Source: Gossypium raimondii
Taxonomy: Eukaryota; Streptophyta; Magnoliopsida; Malvales; Malvaceae
Direction of reading: 5' to 3'
Assembly (NCBI RefSeq): GCF_025698545.1
Contig: NC_068575.1
Span: forward strand, 56,677,980-56,741,979
DNA length: 64,000 bases
A program made the position numbers and the translations under genes. Positions within the stretch are counted from its first letter, which is position 1. Each line of letters opens with the position of its first letter. This document shows positions 24,070-35,664 of the stretch, in pieces. Under the pieces are notes generated by a model. The model was not told the DNA's origin, did no database searches, and saw nothing but the letters and a program-made list of their open reading frames with translations.

Positions 24070-24267
24070 TTATTTGGAAACGTCGACAGCGTCGTCGTTG
24101 GAGTTGGTGGTAGCGGAGGGTTTACGGTAGTTTTCTTCAATGTGTTGTGCTATAACAAGGCCGGAGTTGAGGAGCTTTCCGATGTTGGGAACGTTATAGT
24201 TCTGAGCCAGATAAACCCCAAAAAGAGTTCCAGCCATGAGAGAAAAGGCACTCCTTATTACACCCAT
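24070..24267 (-). CDS. STMP1/DUF4535-like short transmembrane microprotein, 65 aa
   Basis: Single-exon 65-residue protein. Residues 1-21 are a hydrophobic segment (GVIRSAFSLMAGTLFGVYLA). Residues 18-31 read VYLAQNYNVPNIGK, the hallmark I associate with the short transmembrane mitochondrial protein 1 family (DUF4535), where animal members have YLAQNYDIPN. The rest is a polar tail ending in DDAVDVSK. Animal STMP1 is an inner-mitochondrial-membrane microprotein linked to respiratory-chain assembly; a plant role is inference. Length is normal for this family. It sits about 0.46 kb upstream of the FMO copy 3 start, same strand, with no evidence of a functional link. Confidence 0.8.
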   Translation of the reverse strand: MGVIRSAFSLMAGTLFGVYLAQNYNVPNIGKLLNSGLVIAQHIEENYRKPSATTNSNDDAVDVSK

Positions 24268-24289
24268 CCCTTCCGATGTGGCAGTTAAT

Positions 24290-25340
24290 TCCCCGTTCCC
24301 AATAGCTCTGCTGATTCACTGTTGTGATTTGGGTGGAGGATGGGCAAATTTATACCATGGTTGAACTGGCTCAATTGTCTTGAGGCCCAAGTCTCTCTTT
24401 CATTTTCTTTTTTCAATTGAAGTAACCCCCTACCCCAAGGGTCAATCTCCCACTCTTGAGCCCCAAGCAAAAAGCAGGTATTTCTTAAATCAAATCTACG
24501 TAACTGGGCTGGATCAATGCAAAAAAAGTCAGCAGTCCGAATAAGGACAAAATTGAGGGGCCTTTAAACTCGTTTGTATTGCATTGGTTAATTCGCTTTC
24601 AAGTCGTTGAGCATTAGCAATGACTTACAGCTTGGTTGAAAACTAGACTAGACTGTATAGATTTTCATGTTTAAAACCTAAAAATTAAGTCTTCCAATTT
24701 TATTGCTTTAAAAATCTTGATACAGTTTCTAAAATAGGTATTTTCTTTCAAAATTTGTCAATTTTAATTTGCTTATCCTCGTATGTTTACAGAAAATAAA
24801 TATATTAAATTGATATTTGGATTAAAATTTTTAAATTGAAAAAATAAAATTATTGAATCTTTAATTTTAAAATATAGGTATTAAATCTAAATTTTATACA
24901 AGTGCATAGATTAACAACATATTTTAATCGTTCCATTGCAATCTTGTACTCGTTTTAGTTTACTTTAGACTTAAATGGATTATTTGGTAAGAAATTATGT
25001 TATTTAAAGATCACACCTAGAATATTTTTCCCTTTAATTCATAAAATTGTTATAAAATGGGGAGAAATTTGTTAATGTATATTACTTTTTATTAAAAGGC
25101 TAAACATAAAAGATGGTATATATACATGAAAATAGAGAACTTCAGTTTTTTGGGTTCAAATGTTATTCGACATGTATGCATGTCTGCTCAAATTATTCTT
25201 AAATTACAAGTACAGTATAAAAAGGACAGCAAAGACATTAAGCAATGTAAAAACACACATCAGGCTGAATGAAGGTCGACCCCACATGACCCTCTTCTAA
25301 CCTAATACGATCTACAAAGCAAAACACACCCATGTCTTCA
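24290..25340. other. Intergenic DNA upstream of the STMP1-like gene
   Basis: About 1 kb of mostly AT-rich DNA. It includes the promoter side of the STMP1-like gene near 24.3-24.5 kb. No other gene or repeat is recognised. Confidence 0.4.
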
Positions 25341-25341
25341 A

Positions 25342-25567
25342 TCACGAGCCAACAAGCGTTGCTTCCGATTGCTGTTCCACTTGGGGGCCTGGGTTGGCAT
25401 CAGCTGGTTTGTTTTGAGTTGGTTTGGTGCGAGGGCAGCGCCTGTTTTCTCCCCTGCTACCGCTACTGCTTGTTTCTTTAAGATGGCGGCAGCGATTTGA
25501 ATCCTCCAGTTAAAAGGGCACCGAACATAGCCCCCAGGAGAAACGTCGCACCTGGCTTCATACTCAT
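25342..25567 (-). pseudogene. Possible second microprotein locus with two frame switches
   Basis: A minus-strand ATG at 25567 opens MSMKPGATFLLGAMFGALLT, a hydrophobic N-terminal segment, and closes after 29 codons at 25478. Immediately downstream a second frame reads AAAILKKQAVAVAGEKTGAA without a stop. A third then reads KPTQNKPADANPGPQVEQQ before ending at 25342. The three pieces together would resemble a small membrane protein with a charged linker and polar tail. Either only the 29-codon frame is real, or this is a small gene with two single-base indels (decay or assembly error). I do not recognise a family. Confidence 0.35.
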
Positions 25568-25569
25568 TT

Positions 25570-25985
25570 ATTACCGATTATCAGTTGAAGACGAAATTTT
25601 AGAAGCGAGATTCGAATGCAACTGAAATCTGTTCCAAGGCTTCTTCCAATTCTCCATCATTTATAGTGAAAAGAGTTTACATTAGGCTAACCCCTTCCCC
25701 ACGGCTCAACCCAATCAGCAGTCAAATCAGACATGTGTAATTATTTATTATATTTAAAAAATTATTCAAGACAAGTTTTTTATAAAAGTATAGTAACATT
25801 TTATTTTGTTAATATCTCCAAAAGTCTCATTGTATAATGATTATGGAAATAAAAGTTTTCAAATTACAATTTTTAAAGTTAATTTTATTTGATATAAAAT
25901 TTAAAATGGAAATTATATAATTTTTAATAATTATAATAATACAAGATAGTGTCACATGCTGCTGATTAAAGTCAGTGACCAAATC
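25570..25985. other. AT-rich intergenic DNA
   Basis: About 0.4 kb of A/T-rich sequence with no recognisable gene. It borders the LTR-like region of the Gypsy fossil. Confidence 0.4.
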
Positions 25986-25999
25986 TCACAGAATCTCTC

Positions 26000-27145
26000 G
26001 AGAAAGTCAATTGATTAAATTGGTCTCATTTTACCCACTTGGACTGGCTCGATTCGTAGAACATAAAAGGGAGCTCATCTACTTGAAGTTTGATGGTCCC
26101 ATGAAATACTCCAGTAATTTAGAGGTATCAAGGTAAATATTTGTAATCTTATGGATAAGATTGTAATTTAGAGGTATCAAGGTTCAAACTCATTAGGACT
26201 CTCAATATACATTAATTTTAGTTGTTGATGTAATTTAAATTGTATCGTTGGATTTGAGGGAACTTAACTATAAATAGAGGTATTCTCTCTCATCTGTAAT
26301 CACTTTAGTTGTACTTCACTCCTTAAGTAATCAAACACTTTGAGAATAATTACTCAAACATCTTTATGCAATATGTTCTAGTGCATTTTTTTGTTCTTTC
26401 GTTGTTATTTTGTTTGTGTGTTTGCTTTCGCAAAGTTTTGGTGCATTGGAGAATTTCTTTGAGAATTTTCACATTTTTTAGAGTTAGGCTAATTTAGGCG
26501 GATTTGAAGTAAAGTTATTACTTAAGGTCGCACGATTTTTTAGGCTAAAGTTCTAGCCTCGTGATAATTGGTATCAAAGTCAAGGTTTGTAAGGTGCCAA
26601 GTTGAGATGACAAAAGAAGAAAAGGATTAGAATATCCCAATAGAGACCCGTGGGAGGTTTAGGAAAATGAGCAAATCAAGGGATACAATGTCAGCTTTGT
26701 AAGGTAGGGTTGCCAAACTTGAGGGTTTCATTGGTGATAAGAAGAAAACTCTCGAGGTAGTTGGAAGATGCACTTTTGAGCTAGATTGAGGGAGAGATAA
26801 GCTCAAGGGACAAGTGTTGGATGTTCTTAATGCTAACGTTAATATGAAGGAGATACGCGGGGATCTCAACTCCACTAAGAAGAAGCTAACTGAGAGAGAT
26901 AATTCTCTTGAAGTCATAATAATGGTTTTGAAAGAGGAAACCAAAACCATTGTGATGACTTTAAAGGAATAGATTGAGGAGCTCAAGGGAGAACTCACTG
27001 ATTGTAAAGTTGTTGTGGAGAAATGGGTGTTGGTTGTGACACCCAGGCGTAAGATAGATGTCCCCAAGCCAAAAGACGAGGTTGGCGAGTGATATGGACA
27101 ATTTTCTCTAGAGAATGGAATAGTAATTCCATACTATAGGTATCA
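26000..27145 (+). mobile_element. Gypsy-type fossil: LTR end, primer-binding site and gag start
   Basis: Left part of an old LTR retrotransposon. A TATAAATAG promoter-like box lies near 26269-26277 inside the putative LTR. A primer-binding-site-like TGGTATCAAAGTC at 26569-26581 resembles the common tRNA-Met complement TGGTATCAGAGC. Downstream lies gag-like DNA. The solo LTR at 27151-30308 is inserted into it, and gag-like sequence resumes at 30314. The 5' LTR boundary is not defined, the element is clearly broken, and no pol region is seen. Confidence 0.6.
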
Positions 27146-27150
27146 AAGAT

Positions 27151-30100
27151 TGTAATAGCCCGATTTTAGGCCTAGTCGGAACAGTGGTTTCGGGACCACA
27201 AATCCGACGAAAAAAAAATGTAATGGCTTGAATTTTCAGAGGTGTCGGAACGGTGATTCGAGATCACTAAATTCGACAAATGGGTAGAAAATATTATTAA
27301 TTTAGTAAGTATAAGTTAAATGTGAAGTTAGGAAAATTTTTGAAATAGTGAATAGTGCACTAGAAATAAATATTAAAATAATTAGAATCAAAATGAGGTA
27401 TCAAGACCTCGGGATTTTAAACCGAGCCATAAATATTTTTATAAATATTTATGGAGTGTTAAAAGTTAGTATTAAAGTTTCGTTAAGAAATTTTAAAGTT
27501 CGATAATTAATTGAACAAAAGGACTAAATTGTAACAAATGCAAAATTATAGGAAATAATTAAATAGCTTAAATGATAAAAGGAAGAGGGCTTAAAAGGTA
27601 AATAGACCCAAGGCCTATTTGGGCTGGACGGCAGGGGCATGAAATCAGCAGAAAGTAAAGAGAATTAAGGGTAAAATTGGAATATTGCAAAATTTGCTTA
27701 ATAAAGTTAGGACCAAAGTGGAATTATCTAGATTTCTCTTCATTTTTCTGAATTCTCATCAGCTAAAACACCATGGAAGGGCTTCTTCAAGCTGGTTCTT
27801 CATATTTTTATTACAAGTAAGTTCAATTCTTGACTATTTCTTGAAATTTTGTATTTTTATGACTTTTACAACTAGGCCCACTTGTTAAATTCATTAGTTT
27901 TGATTTTATGAAAGAAGTTGAAAGTTGATATGAATATGTGCTGGAAGTATATGATGATTTATCATGAAATTAGAGCTTTAAATTGTTCATATGCTGATTT
28001 TATTGAAAGAATTGAATAGAAAGTGAATGTTTGGGACCTAATAGTAAAAGCGTTTGAAGATAGAGTTATATGTGGAAATTCTGAATTTCAATAGTTGTGT
28101 AACAACTTATAATGCCTAGTAAAGTAATAATAGAGAAAATTAGATTAATTGAGGGTTAATTGAGAAAGGACCGAATTGTATAAACTGTGAAATTTGGGGC
28201 AAAATGGAAATCAACATTTTGCACTAAAGCAGTTTTGGACAGCAGCAGTAGTGTAACTTTGAAAAATCACCAAAAATTGTAGAGATTGAATTAGAGGATG
28301 AATAAAATATGAAACTAAAGCTTATTGAGTCTAGTTTTTTATAAAAGAAACGATGTGAGCAATGGAATTGTAAATCATGAGATATAATAGATTTTGTGAG
28401 ACAAGGTCAGAATGAATTCGGGTTCCCCTGTTCTGACTTTGGAAAATCATTAAAAATTGTAAAAAAATGATTATGAGTTATAATTTATATGGTTATAATC
28501 CTTAATGAGTCTATTTTTAGAAGAAACAAACGAAAACATCATCTGAATTCTGTACAATGAGATAATTAATTTTAGTGAAGAGTGGTCGAAACTGTCAGAC
28601 AGCGAAACAGGGAAACTTTAAAGAATAAACTGTATTATTTGGCTCAACCAAAATTCTGAAAATTTTATGCTATGAATATATGTGAGTCTAGTTTCAGGAA
28701 AATTAACGGATCTTAATTTGGAGCTCTGTAGCTCTGGGTAAAAATAATTTAGTGACTCTGACTCGGATAAACAGCTTTGAATATACATGTTAGTGAATAT
28801 TGAAATTATGGTTAATGTTGTTTAAGTGTGTGATACACATTAAGGATGTGGAATGGAGAGGAGGAGGAGGAAAATTGAGAAATATATGAATGATTTGTGT
28901 ATAATTGGTCATATGTTTGATTATAATTGATAGATGATGAAATAGAAATGATGCTTAAATTTGTGCATTATTGGACATGGTTTAAGCTCATGTGTGAAAA
29001 TAAAGTTTCATAGCATGTGTGTATGGTATATTCGGTATATGATTTGGCATGAAATAATGTCATGAATGGTTTATCATGTGGTTAGTTCCAAAAAGAGTTA
29101 TGTTTCAATACACTAGCTTGCAACTATGGTTGAATGATATGTTTATATCTTGTGTAATGTGCATAGGAAACAAGTGTGGAAGATAATGAAATAGTAAGTT
29201 CATATGGCTGAAATTTAATGATTAAATGTTAATTTCATGAATTATACAATGTATGATGAAATGTATTTATTGTTGAAATGAGAATAAAATAAAAATGTGA
29301 AAATCGAATAAATGATCAAATTAAGTGGAACGCGGATTTGAGTACTTCGATCAAGTGACAAAGTGATAAGTGGTTGTTTTAGCTACACTTATCCGATCAA
29401 GTGACAAAGTGATAAGTGGTTACACTTATCGATCAAGTGACAAAGTGATAAGTGCTAAACTTATCGATCAAGAGACAAAGTGATAAGTGGTAGCTTTAGC
29501 TACACTTATCGATCAAGAGACAAAGTGATAAGTGGCTACACTTATCGATCAAGAAACAAAGTGATAAGTGGTTACACTTATCGATCAAGAGACAAAGTGA
29601 TAAGTGGCTACACTTATCGATCAAGTGATAAAGTGATAAGTGGTAGCTTCACTACACTTATCGATCAAGTGGCAAAGTGATAAGTGGTAGCCTAGCTACA
29701 CTTATCTGATCAAGGACAAGTGATAAGAGGTCATATGTCAAAGTGAAAGTGAAGTACTCAATTTTCCGTAACCGTTCCCTAATTTGATTAAGGATGGTAA
29801 GTGACAAATGGGCTCAAATGAATTAAAGTAAATGAATAAGTGGTAGTGTATTTATACCAGGATGATGTTGTTATTTAAGCTAAAGTGATATTTTCATTGC
29901 AAAATTAAGAATTTCATAAATGTGTTATTGAATGATATAATCGATAAACGTTGAGTTAAATGGTAAATACGTATTAGTGTTAAACTTAGTGACATTGAAT
30001 TGTACGTGAATTAAATGGAAATTGCTAGTGATATGATCTAAATTGTGAGCATGAGAAATTGCGAATTAAATGAAATGGAAATGAAGTATTGAATTGTATG

Positions 30101-30308
30101 AGTATGTACCGGGTCTCGTAGGCCCTAATTATTATGATTATAATATTTTGAGGATATATTGTGAAAAGTTATAGAAACATGTTAATTATTTTGAAAGTTT
30201 TTATTTAGATGAAATTTTATAACTCGGTTAAATACGTTTACAAGTGTATGTGTTTTGGTAATGCCTCGTACCTTATTCCGGTGTTGGATACGGGTAAGGG
30301 GTGTTACA
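27151..30308 (-). mobile_element. Solo LTR 2, minus orientation, nested in a Gypsy fossil
   Basis: 3,158-bp LTR in reverse orientation. Its 5' end is at 30308 (reverse complement TGTAACACCCCTTACCCG) and its 3' end at 27151. It is flanked by a perfect AAGAT duplication (27146-27150 and 30309-30313). Same family as solo LTR 1 with a similar block order. It is longer because of an expanded minisatellite (29345-29720) and a roughly 80-bp extra terminus beyond the point where solo LTR 1 ends. The extra terminus itself resembles a second copy of the end block. No internal region is attached. Confidence 0.87.
29345..29720. repeat. Minisatellite array inside solo LTR 2
   Basis: About ten tandem copies of a 34-50 bp unit of the form GATCAAGTGACAAAGTGATA followed by AGTGGTTACACTTATC, with unit-length variation (some copies carry an extra TAGCTTTAGC). 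It corresponds to the short array at 9820-9955 in solo LTR 1. Confidence 0.9.
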
Positions 30309-30313
30309 AAGAT

Positions 30314-30500
30314 GGTGCCACTAAAGTAAATATTGCTTCCATATTTTTTACTGATATAGCTCTTTTGTGGTCGCGTCGTAGGTCCACAGATAAGAAATGA
30401 GGTGAAATCGCAATTAGACTTGGGAAGACTTCTAAAAAAAGTTCAAGAGATAATTTTGCCTCGAGTATGCTAAGGAGGATGTTCAACGTAATCAATAATT
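30314..30500 (+). mobile_element. Gypsy-type fossil, gag remnant right of solo LTR 2
   Basis: Continuation of the Gypsy fossil that starts at about 26.0 kb, resuming directly after the AAGAT duplication. A short gag-like stretch [19 protein letters not shown] is visible. Recognisable sequence ends near 30500. Broken and old. Confidence 0.55.
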
Positions 30501-30770
30501 TAATAATTTATTAAATGAAAAATATATAATTGAATAATTTATATATGACAATTTGTATGTGATAAATTAACAACAAGCAACTGTCCAAAATTTATGTGTT
30601 TCTCAATAATTTAACTAAATTATTAATTTAGATAAAATTTTAATAAATATAAATTCAAAAAAATATGATATACAAAGTTAAAGCATAATAACACATTGTA
30701 TGAATGCAAAAAATATATATAAATCATAAATCAGATATGACTTACCTAAAATCACTAACTTCTTAATTTT
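30501..30770. other. AT-rich spacer
   Basis: AT-rich, no recognisable feature. It ends at the 10-bp putative target duplication of the LINE. Confidence 0.4.
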
Positions 30771-31370
30771 AGCAAAGTTTCTTTTTTAAATAAATTTGAT
30801 TGGATTAATAATTATTAAAAAGTCGGTGCCTAAGACATGACCCTTGGGTTACCTAAGACATTCCGGCAATCAAACAGAACATAAAGAAAACTTTAGATGA
30901 AACTCAACCCAATTTAGTTTGCCCCCAAAGCATGTAAAACCAAAAACATTCCAAACTAGAAAAAAATCTATAACACCTGAAACAACAAAACCAAGAGAAA
31001 CTTCTATCGCTTGCCTTTTTGAGCACTAAATAGGGATTCACAAATACCTCTGCTTTCCCCCATCTTCTAGAGCCTTTGTCCATTGTCGGTCAATTTCCAC
31101 CACCGCGTTTGCAAAACTAAGCACTCCATTCATTAGATAAATCTATTCCATCCTTTTTATCCATTCGGTTGCTAGCAAATGAACCACTCCATTGGCCAAT
31201 CTAGATGCATGAATGAAAATACTAGTTTGAGATTCTTTACTTAAACTCTTCGCATCCTTTATGTAGGTCGAGATTTCAGATCTGTCTTCCTCATCCATCT
31301 AAGCCTTCTTCACCACAGTTAGTGAATCCCCTTCAACCTCCATCGCCCTTATGCCCAAATCCAAACCCAT

Positions 31371-31697
31371 CTACATTGCTTGGATGTAAGCCAATGTTTC
31401 AGTCGCAAAAATCGAAGGTATGTTTTCTTTAATCATTTTTTTCAAGCCTATCACCTGACCTTTTGAATCCCTAATAACAATACCAGAACATGACTTATTT
31501 TCTTGATTTCTGTATGCAGCATCAAAATTTAACTTAACACATAGGTTTTCTGGTATCTTCCATTGCTCAATCACCTCCTTCCTCTCAAGTAACTTATTGC
31601 TCAGATTATCTAACTCCTTGAGATAGTTCTTAATAAAGTTTGTAGTGACTAATCCATCTTTTTTATCACTTTCGTGCACCCATTTGTTTCTGTCCAT
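31371..31697 (-). pseudogene. LINE RNase H domain
   Basis: Open stretch of 108 codons from the 3' end of the LINE. The core KLNFDAAYRNQENKSCSGIV followed by IRDSKGQVIG and ATETLAYIQAM is the RVT-associated RNase H pattern of plant L1 elements. The D of LNFDAA and the E of ATETLA are visible catalytic positions. It is separated from the reverse transcriptase by solo LTR 3. Confidence 0.8.
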
Positions 31698-31796
31698 CCA
31701 AATTACCCATAGAGCACATGCAAAAACTCTACACTGGTTTTTCGAATTTTGTTAAAAAATTTATGCAATCCATTCTTTATTTCCCATATCCGCCAT

Positions 31797-34252
31797 TGTA
31801 ACACCCCTTACCCGAGACCTTTGCCGGAGTCGGGCACGAGGCGTTACTTGACTTAACTTACTAGTTCGGAGCATAAAAATTTACTTTTAAATTTAATTCA
31901 CTCACGTTTAATCAATATGTCCCTAGAAAGAGTACTCGAGACCCTAAAACATACAACGGAAATGATTCGGGTCCAAACCGGGAACATTAAAAATTTTCTG
32001 AATACTTATACAAATCAAAATAATTTATTTCACCATTCACAATAAAACTGTCCACCTGCATAACTGTCACTAATTTAATTATAACTCGAGTTACGAAACT
32101 TGAAATTGAGATCCGTAAATTTTTTCTGAAACTAAACTCATATATCTTATTACCATAAAATTTTCAGAATTTTTGGGTTAGCCAATTAGTACAGTTTATT
32201 CGTTAAAATATCCCCTGTTTCACTATCTGACGGTTCTGACCTCTGTTCGCTAAAAATCAATTATCTCATTGTACAAACTTCATATGGTGCTTCTTCTTGT
32301 TTCTACTGAAAATAGACTCACTAAAGAATCTAGACATATAAATTATAACTCATAATTATTTTTGTACAATTTTTAATGATTTTCTAAATTCAGAACAGGG
32401 GACTTCAAAAACCATTCTTACTCTGTCTCACAAAAATTCAAATATCTAAAAATATATAACTCTTTTGCATACTCTATTTCTTTGATGTGAAAATAGACTC
32501 ATTTACCTTTAATTTCATATCTCATTCAGCTTCTAATTCAATTTCCACTATTTTTGGTGATTTTTCAAAATCGAACTACTGCTACTGTCCAAAACCGTTT
32601 TAGTAAAAAAAAAAGTTAATAACCAAGTTTGTAACACCTTCACTTCCTTTCAATTAAACCCTATACATGCCATATAAACCTTCTGATGCACAATAAAATT
32701 TACCGAAGTAATTTGGATAGTGTGCCCTGATGTGTTGATCCGATCAACTGATTTCACATCAATCTACAAAGAACATTAAACACACAGGAGTAAGCTTACA
32801 GAAAGCTTAGTAAGTTCATAGGCCCATAGTAAAATCTTATCAAGATTTCACTAACAATATTAATAAACAAGTATAATTCAACATTTCCTGCCAACCACAA
32901 TCTCAAACAATAAATTTACTCAATCGAGTTCAATATCAGATATCAACTTATTTCCAACATTTAGCTTCAATTGCACTTACAAATACTTGTCAAATTGATG
33001 ATTGTCTTACGGATTTGAGTACATCGTTTGCCCGGTGCCATGATTTGCTTGAATCTTTTACAATGCTATAACTCAATATGATTTTCTTCACTGAAATACC
33101 ATACCTACTTTTCATAACTCAGTATGGTTTTCATTACTGAAATACCATACCTACTTTTCACAACTCAGTATGGTTTTCATTACTAAAATACCATACCTAC
33201 TTCTCACAACTCAGTATGGTTTTCTTTACTGAAATATCATACCTACTTCTCACAACTCAGTATGGTTTTCTTTACTGAAATACCATACCTACTTTTCACA
33301 ACTCAATATGGTTTTCTTTACTGAAATACCATACATACGTTCCACACTTTGCCATGGATCCACCATGGACTTATTCGTCAATTCATCACTGGTTACTGAA
33401 CGTATGTACTCAATCTTGCATATCCCTTAATTTGAACTAACAATCTCATTTTTTTTCTCATTTTTACCATAATCATATTTCAACAACAATATACGAATTG
33501 ATACAATATATCATTCCCACATTAACAATTAATCATAAAAGTTCAGCCGTATGAACTTACCTGGGCCAATTTGTAGGAGTTGTAATATTTCAGAGACTAG
33601 TTTGATATTTTCTCTTTTCCGCGTTTATCTTCGAATTCCCGGTATGGTGTACAAATATGATAAACCAGTTTGTTTCAGACCTCCTATGGCGTTTTTGCTG
33701 ATGAATTATGAAGAAATCTCTAGATTTTTCACTTTTGTCTTTGTTTTATATATTTAATTTGTAAAATTTCCAATTTTGCCCTTGTTTTTCCTTACTTTCT
33801 TGCTGGATTTTTCTTGCCCAAACCGTTTAGCCCATATAATTTGGGTCTAATTCCTTTTAAATCCCTCCTTATTAGTCACTTAAGCTATTTAATCACAATT
33901 TAACAAATTTTACACTGTTTTCAATTTAGTTCTTTTTAGTTAATTGATCATCCAAACGTTAAAATTTTCTAACGAAACTTTTATACTAACTCAATGACAC
34001 TCCATAAATATTTATAAAAATATTTATAAAAATATTTATGGTTCGACTTATGAATTCGAGGTCTCGATACCTCGTTTTAGACCCAATTTACCTATTAAAT
34101 TCTTTTTAAATCACAAAACTCACTAATTCAAAAATTTTTCTAAATTCACACTTGACCCATAGTTATTAATTTATTAAATTTTAAAACTCACTGGTCGGAT
34201 TTAGTGATCTCGAATCATTGTTTCCGACACCACTGAAAATTAGGCTGTTATA
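31797..34252 (+). mobile_element. Solo LTR 3, nested in the LINE
   Basis: 2,456-bp LTR from TGTAACACCCCTTACCCGAG to GGCTGTTATA, flanked by a perfect GCCAT duplication (31792-31796 and 34253-34257). It splits the minus-strand LINE between reverse transcriptase and RNase H, so it is younger than the LINE. It belongs to the same family as solo LTRs 1 and 2, but the ACCATAAAATTTTCAG block lies near its beginning (about 32100-32600) instead of after the minisatellite. It also carries an unrelated minisatellite. No internal region is attached. Confidence 0.87.
33070..33335. repeat. Minisatellite inside solo LTR 3
   Basis: About six tandem copies of a roughly 44-bp unit (CTCAGTATGGTTTTCATTAC then TGAAATACCATACCTACTTTTCACAA). 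Each unit is itself a near-palindrome through CAGTATGGT and ACCATAC. The unit is unrelated in sequence to the minisatellite of solo LTRs 1 and 2. Confidence 0.88.
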
Positions 34253-35664
34253 GCCATAGTTTGGGGCCACACAAAACTCAAGTAATTCTAGACCTCCTAT
34301 GTAATTCGACAATCACGCATCACATGTTCTGTTGTTTCTTATTCCTCTTTGCATCTAGGAAAAACTGTCGTTCCAATCACCCTTTTGTGATGTAGATTAT
34401 TAAAAGTAAGAAGAAAATTACATGTTATTCTCCATGTTGTAATTTTTATTTTTGGTGGTAGATTTAGTAGTCATATTTTCTTGTAAAGGTTCCTTTTTGT
34501 GTTGTAACTAGCATTAGGATTTATGAATCCTTATACTAGAAGCTTGTAACCACTGCGAACAGAGTACTTGCCCGATGCTTCACCTCTCCATGCCCTATGG
34601 TCATCGTATGGACATCATGCTAATAGAATACAAAGCATTCTTTATGCATCCTTTTTACTAAAGGTATTGTTAATTAGATCAACTATCTATCTTCGAATAG
34701 TAGGCTCTATCAAATCAGCTACGAACCTTATATCATGTAGACTAACCAGATATTGTATTCTGTAGGCCACACTTCCCGGTACCCAAACATCATCCATTAT
34801 CGAAATAGAAGTCCCTGTACCCACCCGCCTATAGGAGACCACTAGCAGCCTACACACTTTTCTAGGAATAAGAAGGTAAATTACTTAAACATGCATTAAT
34901 AAAATCTGTCAACGGATAATACTTTGCTTTTAGCGTACAAGCAAGCAAGGAATTAGGATAATAAATTAATCGCCACCCTTTTTTAGCTAATAGAGCTAAA
35001 TTAAACTTGGTTAAGATCCTAAAGCCAAAACCTCCATTTTCTTTTAATTCGCACGATCATCTCCATTCACACCAATGGATCCCACGTTTCCCATGACTTT
35101 TCTGCCACCGAAACTTTTCCATAAGATTTTTCATTCCCGCGCAAATAGATTTTGGGAGAAGAAAATAAGACATAAAATACGTCAAAATTGCTTGCAATAT
35201 GGATATTATAAAAACCTCTTTTCCCCCTGTGATAAAACTTGGTGCTCCAACTATCAATTTTACTTTTAATGCGGTCCTTTAAAGCTTAGAATGCCCCACG
35301 TTTTGCCCGTCCCACGATGTTAGGAAGCTCCAAATATTTTATGGATTTCCAGAACTCCTAATCCCAAGAATACTTGCCACCAAATTTCTTTCTCGATCAC
35401 TGACATTTGAACTATAAAACCCTGTAGACTTCTCAAAATTGACATATTGTCCAGTGCACCCTTCATACTCCTTCAGAATGTTTTGAGAACATTGGGCCCA
35501 TTCTCATTTGTCTCCCCAAATAAAATACAATCGTTTGCAAACATAAGGTGCGTTATTTGAGGACTTCTACGACAAACCTTAGCCCATTTCAATAAGCCTT
35601 CCTCCTAGGATAATCGTATTAAAGAAGACAAGCCTTCGTTGCATAACAAAAATAAATAAGAGCT

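Noticed and set aside
29480-29680. Plus-strand frame encoding a repeated YTYRSRDKVISG-like peptide
   Set aside because: It is a by-product of the minisatellite in solo LTR 2. The frame exists only because the unit length is mostly a multiple of three, and no start context or homologue is apparent.
29345-33335. CRISPR-like arrays
   Set aside because: The repeats are contiguous minisatellites with variable units and no unique spacers, inside eukaryotic LTRs.
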